DNA of 64,000 nucleotides from Bradyrhizobium sp. BRP22 (GCF_020194175.1 NZ_JADYVX010000006.1:248001-312000); one strand, 5' to 3'; positions 43,935 through 52,946 are shown, numbered from the stretch's first letter. Numbers and translations are program-made. Notes: generated by a model from the letters alone, not told the origin.

Positions 43935-45242
43935 CTAGCGGCGCCCGGTTTTCACGGCGAGTGAGGTTTCGCACCATTTGGCGATCCGCAGCAGCTTCAG
44001 GTCTTCGCCGAAAGGCGCGACAAGCTGGATCCCCATGGGCAGGCCGCTCGGCCCGATGCCGGCGGGCAATGCGATCGCCGGAACTCCGAGAGTTGTCCAA
44101 GGCACGCACAGGCCAGGGTCGCCGGTATCAGACAATCCTTCCGGCGCTTCGCCCGTTGCTGCGGTCGTGAGAACAGCGTCAAAACCTGCGAGCGCGCGGG
44201 CGAAATCGGTGCGCAGCGCAAGCTGCCTGGCGCGGGCGGCAATGTATTCGGTCGCGGAAATCGCCGCGCCGCGTTCGACAAGGGCCTGAAGCCGGGCGCT
44301 GGTCTTGTCCGGGAAACGCGTGACGAGATCACCGAAGTTCGCCGCCCCTTCCGCGCCGCAGAGCGTCGCGGAGAGGGCTGCCAGTTGCTCAAACTCCGCA
44401 GGCAGCGCAAACGGCTCTATGATCGCTCCGGCGTCTTTAAAACGAGCAGCGACTTGCGCGAGCAACGCACTTTGGCTTGCGGTCAGCGGCGGCGTTGCCG
44501 CCGGACGAAGCCACGCGATCCGCGGTGCGGGAAAAGGATCAACGCCTTCAGGAGAAATCTGGAACGGCGCCTGCCTGGAAGCGCCGGGGCCGCCCGCGAG
44601 CAGCGCCAGCAGATACGCGGCGTCATTCACGCTGCGGGCGAACAGGCCGAGATGATCAAGGGATTGAGCGAGCGGATGGACGCCCTTCAGACTGATGGTG
44701 CCGAAGCTGGGTTTCAATCCCACCACACCACAATAGGCGGCAGGTCGCAGGATCGATCCCAGAGTCTGCGTGCCCAGCGCCGCTTGCACCGATCCGCTTG
44801 CAACGGCTGCCGCAGAGCCGGACGAAGAACCGCCTGGCGTGTGCCTTGGATTCCACGGGTTGCGGGTCGGACCGGGTTCGCGCCATGCAAATTCGGTGGT
44901 GACCGTCTTGCCGAGAACTGTCGCCGAGAGATCTTTCAGACGGCTGACGACCCAGGCATCCTCATTTGGCTGGTGATCTGCATATACCGGCGAACCGTAG
45001 GTGGTCGGCATATCGGCCGTGTCGACGAGATCTTTCACGCCGATCGCGACGCCCGCAAGTGGTCCATTGCCCGTTGAAACAACGGGCGGTTCGGACGGCA
45101 AATAGGCGAAGGCGTGAAGATCGGGCTCGACAGCCGAGGCGCGCGCGTGGCTGGCCGTGATCAGGTCCTGCGGTTGTGCCGAGGTCGCAGCGATCATGCT
45201 GATGATTTCGAGGAGGCCGGAGTGGTCTTGCGCGAAGTTCAT
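43935..45242 (-). CDS. Amidase (amidase-signature family)
   Basis: A 435-residue amidase-signature enzyme that hydrolyses an amide. The Ser-cisSer-Lys triad positions are visible: Lys in AIGVKDLVDTADMPTT, the glycine/serine-rich HTPGGSSSGSAAAVASG with the cis-Ser, and the nucleophile Ser in TLGSILRPAAYCGVVGLKPS. The substrate is not predictable. I start at ATG 45242; a longer frame would cross the terminator-like hairpin at 45285-45313. It lies downstream of a NitT/TauT-type ABC transporter on the same strand, so the pair may import and hydrolyse the same nitrogen compound, which is inference. Confidence 0.88.
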   Translation of the reverse strand: MNFAQDHSGLLEIISMIAATSAQPQDLITASHARASAVEPDLHAFAYLPSEPPVVSTGNGPLAGVAIGVKDLVDTADMPTTYGSPVYADHQPNEDAWVVSRLKDLSATVLGKTVTTEFAWREPGPTRNPWNPRHTPGGSSSGSAAAVASGSVQAALGTQTLGSILRPAAYCGVVGLKPSFGTISLKGVHPLAQSLDHLGLFARSVNDAAYLLALLAGGPGASRQAPFQISPEGVDPFPAPRIAWLRPAATPPLTASQSALLAQVAARFKDAGAIIEPFALPAEFEQLAALSATLCGAEGAANFGDLVTRFPDKTSARLQALVERGAAISATEYIAARARQLALRTDFARALAGFDAVLTTAATGEAPEGLSDTGDPGLCVPWTTLGVPAIALPAGIGPSGLPMGIQLVAPFGEDLKLLRIAKWCETSLAVKTGRR

Positions 45243-45284
45243 GTTCGGATGGCCGCAGACAGGGATAAGGGAAGTCGAAAGGCA

Positions 45285-45313
45285 AACGGCTCCGGGTTCG
45301 GCCCGGAGCCGTT
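45285..45313 (-). terminator. Hairpin terminator after the ABC binding-protein gene
   Basis: A perfect 12-bp stem (AACGGCTCCGGG / CCCGGAGCCGTT) with a five-base loop lies 21 bp after the stop at 45334. On the minus strand it is followed by TTTGCCTTT. It should limit readthrough into the amidase gene. Confidence 0.65.
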
Positions 45314-45333
45314 GCGACGAAGATCGGCGAAGC

Positions 45334-46320
45334 TCAGTTGGTGGCCATCGCCTTCTCGATATAGGTTCTTGGAACGAAGGTCTTGTAGTCAGGCTGGGCA
45401 GCGAGATTGCCGAGCGCGATCTGGGTCTCAAGCGCAATCTTCAGCGCGTCGGGCGTGATATCGACACTGGTGGGATAAACGTTGTCGGCAAGCATGCGCT
45501 TCACCGCCGCTTCCACTACGGCAGGCTCAAGATTCGGGAATTCCTTCTGAGCGATTTCTACCGTGCGCGCCTCATTCTTGTGCATGAAGCGCTCCGCCAT
45601 TTCGAGACCGTTGGTCAGCCGCTGCGCAAGGTCCGGATCGACATCGTTGCGAGCGGTGATGGTCGAGAAGGCATAGGCGCCGTACAGTTTCGGGAAGCCG
45701 ACAACCACCTTCATGCCCTTGGCGGCGACCACCTGGTCGAGGCCAGGCTCGTACATCACCGCCACCTTGGCCTGACCGGCGGCGAAGGGACCGGGCTCCG
45801 TGCCGAGCGGAACCTGGATCATCTCCACGTCCTTGCTGGCATCCATGCCGTTTTCCTTCAGCAGCTTGATGAACAGCGAGGTGCTGGTGGTCGGCATCAG
45901 GCCAGTCACGATCTTCTGGCCCTTGAGATCTTTCACACTGTCGAACTTGAAGTCGGGCGTGGCGGCGATCCATACGGCGGCGCCATTCACGACGTTGGCG
46001 ATCGTGTTCACCGGCGCGCCCTTGGACGCAGCGATGGCTGTCCATTCGGGTCCATGAAGCGAGAATTGCGCACTCCTGGAGATCACGGCCGAGAGAGCAA
46101 CGCTTCCGGAGCCGGCGCTTTCCTTGGTGAGATCAAGTCCTTGCTTTTCGAAAAAGCCTTCGTGCATGCCGACATAAAGCGGCAGGTACAAGAGGGATTG
46201 AAACGCCTGAGAAATGGTCGCCTTCTTCATCTCGGCGGAAGCCGGTCCTGCTGCGGCTATGCCAACAGCAAGAGCGAGGGCGACGGAAAGGATGCTCAGT
46301 TTTGGAATTCGCCGTCTCAT
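45334..46320 (-). CDS. NitT/TauT-type ABC transporter substrate-binding protein
   Basis: A 328-residue periplasmic protein of the SsuA/NMT1 family. The signal peptide is ILSVALALAVGIAAAGPASA. The mature sequence starts with a typical strand, KATISQAFQSLLYLPLYVGMHEGFFEKQGLDL, then SAVISRSAQFSLHGPEWTAI and the domain hinge KGQKIVTGLMPTTSTSLF. It binds a small organic nitrogen or sulfur compound (sulfonate, thiamine precursor or similar). The ATG at 46320 has AGGAGA upstream. Last gene of the transporter operon 47979-45334. Confidence 0.9.
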   Translation of the reverse strand: MRRRIPKLSILSVALALAVGIAAAGPASAEMKKATISQAFQSLLYLPLYVGMHEGFFEKQGLDLTKESAGSGSVALSAVISRSAQFSLHGPEWTAIAASKGAPVNTIANVVNGAAVWIAATPDFKFDSVKDLKGQKIVTGLMPTTSTSLFIKLLKENGMDASKDVEMIQVPLGTEPGPFAAGQAKVAVMYEPGLDQVVAAKGMKVVVGFPKLYGAYAFSTITARNDVDPDLAQRLTNGLEMAERFMHKNEARTVEIAQKEFPNLEPAVVEAAVKRMLADNVYPTSVDITPDALKIALETQIALGNLAAQPDYKTFVPRTYIEKAMATN

Positions 46321-46345
46321 TTTTTGGAAGTCTCCTGAAAGAGGA

Positions 46346-47200
46346 TCAAACGTTGATCTGCGTGCCACCCTGCTGTTGCTTCCAGGGAAGCAGCCAGCGC
46401 TCGGTGACTTCGACCAAGTGGTAGAAGAGAAAGCCAACAAGCATCAGCGTGAACAGGCCGGCCCACACTGTATTGAGATCGTAAAGACTCGAGGCCACGT
46501 AGATGACGTGGCCGAGACCATGCTGGGAGGAGATGAACTCCCCCACGACCGCGCCCACCAGGGCGAAGCCGATATTGATGCGGAAGGTGGCGATGATCGC
46601 AGGCAAGGTAGAGGGCGCGATCACCCGCTTGAAGATGTGCTGCTTGGAGGCACCCATCGAGAAAAGCAGCGCCTGGAGATCCTTGTCCGCATCCTTTGCC
46701 GCCTGATAGGCGGTGATGAGAGCGACGATCGAGGTGAGCGAAATCGCGAGCGCGACCTTCGACAGCAAGCCCGTGCCGAACCACAGGATGATGATTGGCG
46801 CCAGCGCGATTTTCGGCACCGAATTGATGGCCGCGATGAATGGCTCCACCAGCCGCGCCACGAATATCGAATACCACAGCGCAAGGCCGATGACCGAGCC
46901 GATCACGGTACCGAAGGCAAATCCCAGGATCGCCTCGAATATTGTAAAGCCCGTATCAGTGAAAAGAGAGCCGTTCGCGATCGAACCGATCAGGTTGCGC
47001 AGAACCCCGCTCGGCTGGCCAACAAGGAAGGCCGACAGCCATCCCCATCGCACCGCCGCTTCCCACAGCAGGAAGAAACCGACAACAGCAAGGATCTGAA
47101 GGGCGCTTCGCCCGATAAGGGAATCGAACACGTTGCGGCGCTTTTTCTCGCGTGGGCGAGCGGGCGCCGCGGTTTTTGCAATTTGAGCCGTTTCCGTCAT
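46346..47200 (-). CDS. NitT/TauT-type ABC transporter permease
   Basis: A 284-residue SsuC/TauC-like permease. Membrane helices include ALQILAVVGFFLLWEAAVRW and TVIGSVIGLALWYSIF. The EAA loop is GASKQHIFKRVIAPSTLPAIIATFRINIGFALVGAVVGEF. The start at 47200 has AGGAAGAG upstream and overlaps the ATPase gene by four bases, so the two are coupled. It forms the channel for the binding protein encoded 25 bp downstream. Confidence 0.93.
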   Translation of the reverse strand: MTETAQIAKTAAPARPREKKRRNVFDSLIGRSALQILAVVGFFLLWEAAVRWGWLSAFLVGQPSGVLRNLIGSIANGSLFTDTGFTIFEAILGFAFGTVIGSVIGLALWYSIFVARLVEPFIAAINSVPKIALAPIIILWFGTGLLSKVALAISLTSIVALITAYQAAKDADKDLQALLFSMGASKQHIFKRVIAPSTLPAIIATFRINIGFALVGAVVGEFISSQHGLGHVIYVASSLYDLNTVWAGLFTLMLVGFLFYHLVEVTERWLLPWKQQQGGTQINV

Positions 47201-47979
47201 GCACTCTTCCTGGTCTGGATATCGAGCTCCGCGCAAAGCGTATGGAAATAGCCAGAGAAGCGCGGGTCGCTTCGGGCCGCGATCGGCGAATGTTCGTTCA
47301 GCGCGATATCGTGCACGGCCTTCACGCGCGCCGGACGTTGACTGAGCACGACCACGCGCTTGGACAGCGCCACGGCCTCATCGATGTCATGGGTCACGAG
47401 GATCACGGTCTTGTGAAAGGTCTCCACCGCCTCCATCAGAATGCCCTCGAGATACAGCCGCGTCTGATAATCGAGGGCCGAGAACGGCTCATCGAGGAGC
47501 AGGATGTCGGGATCGAGCACGAGAGTGCGGATCAGGGCCACGCGCTGGCGCATGCCGCCGGACAGCGCCTTGGGATATGCGTTCTCAAAGCCGGAAAGAC
47601 CGAACGTGCTGAGATATTCCCTAGCGGTGTCCAGAGCACGTTTTGGATCGATGCCCTTGGTCTCGAGGCCGAGCAGAACGTTGTCCAGCACCGTGCGCCA
47701 GGGGAAAAGCAGATCCTTCTGCATCATATAGCCCACCCGGCCGCGCAGGCTTTCCACCTCCTGGCCACGATAGAGCATGACGCCATCATCTGGATCGACG
47801 AGTCCGGCAATGATATTGAACACGGTCGTCTTGCCACAGCCACTCGGGCCGATGATGCTGACGAAATCACGCTCATGGATGTCGAAGGTCAGGCCGTCGA
47901 GGACCTGCGTCGCTGCTTCCTTTCCAGGAAAGCTCTTGCGAATGCCGTTCAAACGAAGTTGCACTTTGGGCGATGACAT
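47197..47979 (-). CDS. NitT/TauT-type ABC transporter ATPase
   Basis: A 260-residue ATPase of the SsuB/TauB group. Walker A is GPSGCGKTT, the Q-loop MMQKDLLFPWRTV, the signature ALSGGMRQRVALIRTL, Walker B ILLLDEPFSALD and the H-loop VTHDIDEAVAL. It is the first gene of the operon and powers uptake with the permease and binding protein downstream. Confidence 0.94.
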   Translation of the reverse strand: MSSPKVQLRLNGIRKSFPGKEAATQVLDGLTFDIHERDFVSIIGPSGCGKTTVFNIIAGLVDPDDGVMLYRGQEVESLRGRVGYMMQKDLLFPWRTVLDNVLLGLETKGIDPKRALDTAREYLSTFGLSGFENAYPKALSGGMRQRVALIRTLVLDPDILLLDEPFSALDYQTRLYLEGILMEAVETFHKTVILVTHDIDEAVALSKRVVVLSQRPARVKAVHDIALNEHSPIAARSDPRFSGYFHTLCAELDIQTRKSA

Positions 47980-48356
47980 GGTGTCTCCTGTCCACCATGT
48001 GTTTCAAGCAACCACCGTGCCAAATTCGACGCGTAAGTAGACAGGAAGACGCAAAACTAGACACGAAATTGCGATGTTGAGTGTGCATTCCGGCAGAATG
48101 AGCTTCTTGCTGCCTTTGATTCGTGCACATGCTGCCTTTTTGCAGCTGAGGCATTTGCGTTATCGAGGGTATCGCGCATGAATGCTGACGTTGCGCAGCT
48201 CAATGTCTCTCCAGATAGCCATTGCGCTTCAGCCCGCTTCGTCCTCATGGCATGAGTCGGGCTCTCGCATGCCGAGATGTCGGGCATTGGCCCAGAGCTT
48301 GCGCAATTCGAGACGTCAAGCTGCTATTGCGAGCGTGTCGAAGCGAGCCCCGCGAC
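47980..48356. other. Gene-free spacer of about 375 bp
   Basis: It lies between the ABC ATPase start and the PanE-like gene stop. I see short inverted pieces (TCATGGCATGAG, GCCGAGATGTCGGGC) but no ORF with a ribosome site, no RNA gene and none of the named repeat families. Confidence 0.45.
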
Positions 48357-49418
48357 TCAGTTCAACCGCAGCTCGGTGATGTGCCGCGGATCCGGGCTCA
48401 GCTCACCACGCTCCACGCGCTTGACGATGTCGGTCAGCACGGCATTGGCCTTGCAGGAGAGGCCGATCTTCTCGCCCTCTCGCACGACAAAACCGTTGAG
48501 GAATTCGATTTCGGTGCGCCGGCCTTTCTGCATGTCCTGGCCCATCGAGGGACGCTGCTCGGACGAGGTGCGCTTGCCATCCTTGAAGCGCTGCTCGTCG
48601 CAGACGCGCATCGCGGCCTCGTCGCCCTCCCCGGCACGCGCGATCGTCTCGGGCGGCAGATGCAGGATCTCCTCCAATTGATAGCCGAGCGCCTGGCCGA
48701 CCCGGATCGCTTCGCTGCCGAGCCGGGCCGAGAAGCGGCGGATCGGCTCGCTCTGCAACATGTCTCCGCCCGGCAGACCTGTGCAGGCCGACAGCCCATT
48801 ACCCATGACGTTGGCGACCAGTTTCGACCATCGCTCGCCCCACAGATTGCCGGTCACCTTGGCGCTGTCGGAGTAGCCCACCAGACGGCAGATTTCTTCC
48901 GCCCGTGGCGTGAGGCGACCATGCACTTCGCCGGCGCGAAATACGGTGTGCGCTGCTCCGCCCTTGCCGGCGCCGCGGTGGATGTGGCCGGGCTCGGGCA
49001 GGTTGACCGTGATACTGCTGGCAATGCATCCGAGCGTCTTGCTCCAGCCGACGATGCCGGCAATCGTCTCTTCATTCATGCAGTTCTGCAGTGACACGAC
49101 ATAGCCGTCCGGCGCCAGATGCTGCCGGATCAGCATGGTCGCCCAGGCCGTGTCGTAGGACTTCATGCAGATGAAGGCGATGTCGACCGGCTTCTCCCTG
49201 GCGAGTTGCTGCGCGTCCGTGATGTGGAGCGCGCGCACGGGAACCGAGAATTCCGCGACGTCCCGTGCGTGGGTGACGCGCAGTCCGTGCTTCCTCATCT
49301 GCTCGACGTGCGCGGGCCAGGGATCGATGAACGTGACGTCCTCGCCCGCCTGCACCATATGGGCGCCCACATACCCGCCGACCGCACCGGCCCCGACGAT
49401 CGCTATCTTCCGGCCCAT
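48357..49418 (-). CDS. PanE/ApbA-family reductase (ketopantoate reductase-like; possible oxalyl-CoA reductase)
   Basis: A 353-residue NADP-dependent 2-oxoacid reductase. The nucleotide loop is IAIVGAGAVGGYVGAHMVQ, and the PanE motif with catalytic Lys is GERWSKLVANVMGNGLSACTG. At 353 residues it is longer than biosynthetic PanE (about 300). GGGGAGAAG precedes the ATG. In Methylobacterium extorquens a PanE-like protein (PanE2) reduces oxalyl-CoA to glyoxylate. This gene lies 2.3 kb from a set of oxalate genes and 7 kb from gcl-hyi-glxR, so the same role is possible here, although no oxalate operator precedes it. Confidence 0.85.
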   Translation of the reverse strand: MGRKIAIVGAGAVGGYVGAHMVQAGEDVTFIDPWPAHVEQMRKHGLRVTHARDVAEFSVPVRALHITDAQQLAREKPVDIAFICMKSYDTAWATMLIRQHLAPDGYVVSLQNCMNEETIAGIVGWSKTLGCIASSITVNLPEPGHIHRGAGKGGAAHTVFRAGEVHGRLTPRAEEICRLVGYSDSAKVTGNLWGERWSKLVANVMGNGLSACTGLPGGDMLQSEPIRRFSARLGSEAIRVGQALGYQLEEILHLPPETIARAGEGDEAAMRVCDEQRFKDGKRTSSEQRPSMGQDMQKGRRTEIEFLNGFVVREGEKIGLSCKANAVLTDIVKRVERGELSPDPRHITELRLN

Positions 49419-49558
49419 GAGCTTCTCCCCGGCATTTTCTTGCGGCCAGGAAGCAACCGGTCCACTGGCCCGTTGCCGGCTACTGTAGTGGATTTGGGAC
49501 TTTCGCCAAATGCCGGCGCCGTGCCACAGGGTGGCGTCCTCGTCATGACAGCTGACGA

Positions 49559-50407
49559 TCAGGCAGGCATCGTCCTTGGCATCACGCCGCCGAGCGCAAC
49601 CGTCAGCTCGGCTGCGACTTCGCGCACGGTCTGCCCGAGCGCGGCCAGGCGGTCGTCGGTCAGGCGGCTGGTCATCCCGGACACCGAAATCGCCGCGAGC
49701 GGCTCGCTGCAATCGTTGTAGACCACAGCGGCGATGCAGCGCAGACCCATGCAAGCTTCCTCGTCGTCGACGGCGTAGCCTTGGCGGCGGACGCGTTCGA
49801 GCTCCCTGAACAAATCGCTCGGCCGCACGATCGACTTTTCCGTCAGGCGCGGCATGCCGTGATGGCGGATGATCGCGCCGACGTCGTCGTCCGAATAGGT
49901 CGCGAGCACCGCCTTGCCGACGCCGGAGGCGACCATCGCCACGCGGCCGCCGACCTTGGTCAGCGAACGCATGATCTCGCGGCTTTCCATCCGGGTCAGC
50001 ACCACGATGAACTCGTCGTCGACCACGGCAAGGTTGGCGGTCTCGCGCGTGAGGTCGCGCAGCTTGCGCAAATAAGGGATTGCCTGCGCGGTGAAATTGC
50101 GGCGCCGCGCAAAAGTGGCGCCAACCGTGAAGCTGCGGGCGCCAACGTGCCATTTCGATTCGCTACGATCGAATTGCACGAAGCGGCGGCTCTCGAGCGT
50201 TGTCAGCAGACGATGCACGGTCGAGGTCGACAGCCCCGTGCGGATCGCGAGATCGCTCAGGCGATAGCCTTCGTCATCTTCCGCCAGCGTCTCGATGATC
50301 GAGAGCGCGCGGTCGACCGACTGCACGCCGCCCTCGCGCGAATCGGCTTCGTGCTCAGCGCTGGTCTTGAGTTCGATGGACTTGCGTCGGATCACGTCTC
50401 TCTTCAT
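49559..50407 (-). CDS. IclR family transcriptional regulator
   Basis: A 282-residue regulator. The N-terminal winged helix (QSVDRALSIIETLAEDD, YRLSDLAIRTGLSTSTVHRLLTTLESRRFV) precedes the IclR effector domain (VVDDEFIVVLTRMESREIM, VGKAVLATYSDDDV, GYAVDDEEACMGLRCIAAVVY, ISVSGMTSRLTDDR). IclR proteins often sense small acids such as glyoxylate or aromatic acids. ATG at 50407 is preferred over 50419 because AGGT lies just upstream of it. It precedes the PanE-like gene by 140 bp on the same strand and probably controls it. Confidence 0.88.
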   Translation of the reverse strand: MKRDVIRRKSIELKTSAEHEADSREGGVQSVDRALSIIETLAEDDEGYRLSDLAIRTGLSTSTVHRLLTTLESRRFVQFDRSESKWHVGARSFTVGATFARRRNFTAQAIPYLRKLRDLTRETANLAVVDDEFIVVLTRMESREIMRSLTKVGGRVAMVASGVGKAVLATYSDDDVGAIIRHHGMPRLTEKSIVRPSDLFRELERVRRQGYAVDDEEACMGLRCIAAVVYNDCSEPLAAISVSGMTSRLTDDRLAALGQTVREVAAELTVALGGVMPRTMPA

Positions 50408-50462
50408 CGCGACCTGCATTCGTCAGTCAGACTGCCAGAGCGAGATGCGTTTGACTTGATCT

Positions 50463-50625
50463 CCCTCGCCCCGCTCTTGCGGGGCCGGGACGAGCCGAGC
50501 TCGCCCTTAGAGGGTCGGGGTAAGGGCTGTCTCCGCAAACTCGAATGGGAGCAAGCGGAGAGCCCTCTCACCCGGATCCCATCTCCGATGCGATCCGACC
50601 TCTCCCCGCAGGCGGGCCGATGTGG
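50463..50625. repeat. Intergenic inverted repeat, family A, copy 4
   Basis: CCCTCGCCCCGCTCTTGCGG through GGCCGGGAC on the left and CCGACCTCTCCCCGCAGGCGG through GCC on the right form the outer arms. AGAGCCCTCTCACCCGG in the interior is shared with other copies. It lies just before the acyl-CoA synthetase stop at 50636. Confidence 0.75.
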
Positions 50626-50635
50626 TCGAGCGTTC

Positions 50636-52765
50636 TCACAGCAGGCCCGCGCCGCGCGCCCATTTGTACTTGGCCCCTAACACCTCGACCGGCAGCTCGG
50701 TCGAATAGGCATAGGCCGGGATGCCGTTCTGGTAGAGATATTCGGCGGCTTCCTCGACCTCGACGTCGCCGGCGAGCGAGGCCACCATCGGCTTCACGAA
50801 GCCCTTGGCCTCCATCTCCTTCTTCACCTCGACCATGTTGCGGGCGAACACCATCGGCGGCGTCACGATCGTGTGCCAGTAGCCGAGGATCAGCGCGTGG
50901 ATGCGCTCGTCCGACAGGCCGAGCTTGACCGTGTTGACATAGGTGATCGGCGGCTCGCCACCAGTGATGTCGACGGGATTGCCGGCGGCGCCGAACGGCG
51001 GAATGAACTTGCGGAACGCCGCATCCAGGTCCGGCGGCATCGACATCAGCGACAGGCCGTTGTCGACGACGGAGTCGGAGAGCAGCACGCCCGAGCCGCC
51101 GGCGCCGGTGATGATGAGGATATTCTCGCCCTTCGGCGTCGGCAGCACCGGCACGCCGCGGGCGAATTCGAGCAGCTGCCGGAGCGAGCGCGCGCGGATC
51201 ACGCCGGACTGCTTGAACACGTCCTCATAGATCTTGTCGTTGCCGGCAAGCGCGCCGGTATGCGAGCTCGCTGCCTTCGCGCCCGCCGAGGTGCGGCCGG
51301 CCTTCAGCACGATGACTGGTTTCTTCTTGGAGACCCGCTTGGCGGCTTCCGCGAAGGCGCGGCCGTCCTTCAGGTCCTCGCAGTGCTGCGCGATCAGGTT
51401 GGTGTTCGGGTCCTGCTCGAAGAAGGCGAGCAGATCGTCCTCGTCGATATCGGACTTGTTGCCGAGGCCGACGATCGCGGAGACGCCCATCTTGGCCGAG
51501 CGCGAGAAGCCGATGATCGCCATGCCGATGCCGCCCGATTGCGACGACAGCGCCGCGCGGCCCTTGACGTCGTAGGCCGTGCAGAAGGTCGCGCAGAGAT
51601 TGGCCGGCGTGTAGTAGAAGCCGTAGATGTTCGGCCCCATCAGGCGGATGTCGTATTTCTTGCCGACTTCGACGATCTCGGCCTGCAATTCCGGCGCGCC
51701 GGCTTCGGCAAAGCCCGACGGGATCAGCACGGCGCCCGGAATTTTCTTCTCGCCACATTCGGCCAGCGCTGCGGCGACGAATTTGGCGGGAATCGCGAAC
51801 ACGGCGGTGTCGATCACGCCGGGCACGTCCTTGACGCTCTTGTAGGCCTTGTAGCCGAGGATCTCGGGCGCTTTGGGATGGATCGGATAGATTTCGCCCT
51901 TGTAGCCGCCGTTGATGAGGTTCTTCATCACGGAGTTGCCGATCTTGCCGTCCTCGGCGGAGGCGCCGATCACGGCGACCGCCTTCGGCTGCATAATGCG
52001 GTTCATCGCGGCGACGATTTCCTCGGTCGGGCGCGGCGCCGGACGCGGCTTGTAATCGAAATTGACGACGATGCGCACGTCGGCGGCGATCGCGTCCTTC
52101 TTGGTGGCGAAGACGGGATTGAGGTCGAGCTCGACGATCTCTGGGAAATCGCTGACGAGCCTGGAGACCTTGACGATGACGTCGGCGAGCGCCTCGCGGT
52201 TTACGGGATCGCCGCCGCGCACGCCCTTCAGCATCTCATGCGCCTGGATGCCGTCGAGCATCGACAGCGCATCTTCCTTGGTCGCGGGCGCGAGGCGGAA
52301 GGTGATGTCCTTCAGCACTTCGACCAGCACACCGCCGAGCCCGAAGGCGACCAGCTTGCCGAACGAGCCGTCGGTGATCGAGCCGATGATCACCTCGGTG
52401 CCGCCGCCCAGCATCTGCTGGACCTGCACGCCCTCGATCTTGGCGTCGGCCTTGTACTTCTTGGCGTTGGCGAGAATCGTCTCGTAGGTCTTCTCGGCGT
52501 CGGCCGCCGTCTTGACGCCGACCACCACGCCGCCGGCTTCGGTCTTGTGGAGAATGTCCGGCGAGACGATCTTCATCACCACCGGGAAACCCATGTCGGA
52601 GGCGATCCGCGCCGCATCGGACGCCAACTTGGCCACGCCTTCCTTCGGAACCGGGATTCCGTAGGCGTCGCAGACCAATTTGCCCTCCGGCGCCGTCAGG
52701 CTCGTGCGCCTGTCCGCCTTGACCGCATCGAGAACTTTGCGGACTGCATCTTTTGAATTTGACAT
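50636..52765 (-). CDS. ADP-forming acyl-CoA synthetase with permuted domain order
   Basis: A 709-residue CoA ligase of the NDP-forming acetyl-CoA synthetase family, with the ATP-grasp (beta) part first. Residues 1 to about 230 hold the ATP-grasp domain (VVMKIVSPDILHKTEAGGVVVGV, VFGL-like VAFGLGGVLVEVLKD). After that come the CoA-binding domain (VAVIGASAEDGKIGNSV) and ligase domains (LMGPNIYGF, SSHTGALAGNDKIYEDVF with the catalytic His). This is the reverse of the Pat protein at 13836. It probably makes an acyl-CoA to prime or complete oxalate metabolism (oxalyl-, formyl- or succinyl-CoA), inferred from its operator and the divergent GntR-oxc-frc genes. A GGGAGGA-like ribosome site precedes the ATG. 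Confidence 0.88.
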   Translation of the reverse strand: MSNSKDAVRKVLDAVKADRRTSLTAPEGKLVCDAYGIPVPKEGVAKLASDAARIASDMGFPVVMKIVSPDILHKTEAGGVVVGVKTAADAEKTYETILANAKKYKADAKIEGVQVQQMLGGGTEVIIGSITDGSFGKLVAFGLGGVLVEVLKDITFRLAPATKEDALSMLDGIQAHEMLKGVRGGDPVNREALADVIVKVSRLVSDFPEIVELDLNPVFATKKDAIAADVRIVVNFDYKPRPAPRPTEEIVAAMNRIMQPKAVAVIGASAEDGKIGNSVMKNLINGGYKGEIYPIHPKAPEILGYKAYKSVKDVPGVIDTAVFAIPAKFVAAALAECGEKKIPGAVLIPSGFAEAGAPELQAEIVEVGKKYDIRLMGPNIYGFYYTPANLCATFCTAYDVKGRAALSSQSGGIGMAIIGFSRSAKMGVSAIVGLGNKSDIDEDDLLAFFEQDPNTNLIAQHCEDLKDGRAFAEAAKRVSKKKPVIVLKAGRTSAGAKAASSHTGALAGNDKIYEDVFKQSGVIRARSLRQLLEFARGVPVLPTPKGENILIITGAGGSGVLLSDSVVDNGLSLMSMPPDLDAAFRKFIPPFGAAGNPVDITGGEPPITYVNTVKLGLSDERIHALILGYWHTIVTPPMVFARNMVEVKKEMEAKGFVKPMVASLAGDVEVEEAAEYLYQNGIPAYAYSTELPVEVLGAKYKWARGAGLL

Positions 52766-52789
52766 CGGCTTCCTCCCAGGACAAATTTG

Positions 52790-52806
52790 ATGGCATTTGG
52801 TATGCC
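52790..52806. promoter_or_regulatory. Oxalate-regulon operator A (TGGCAT-N5-ATGCCA)
   Basis: TGGCATTTGGTATGCCA is a perfect inverted repeat of hexamers spaced by five. It lies 25-41 bp before the synthetase ATG at 52765, where binding would block that transcript. It forms a pair with site B, centres 82 bp apart. Confidence 0.65.
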
Positions 52807-52871
52807 AGAAGCCAAAAAGTCAAGCGGCTCTTCCCTCCCGAGACGCAGAAAACATCGGCAACTTGACATTC

Positions 52872-52888
52872 TGGTATTTGGCATGCCA
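52872..52888. promoter_or_regulatory. Oxalate-regulon operator B (TGGTAT-N5-ATGCCA)
   Basis: TGGTATTTGGCATGCCA has hexamer arms spaced by five, with one mismatch, and the inner TTTGGCATGCCAAA is a perfect 14-bp palindrome. Its centre is 67 bp before the GTG start of the gntR gene. Confidence 0.65.
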
Positions 52889-52946
52889 AAAACCTGAGAG
52901 CATTTCTTCTGCTAAGAAGACGTCTCCCAAACGGAGGAGACGAGTC

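Noticed and set aside
50873..52756. 627-codon open frame on the plus strand opposite the acyl-CoA synthetase
   Set aside because: It is a complement of a clear enzyme gene, with repeated Asp/Arg/His runs and no domain.
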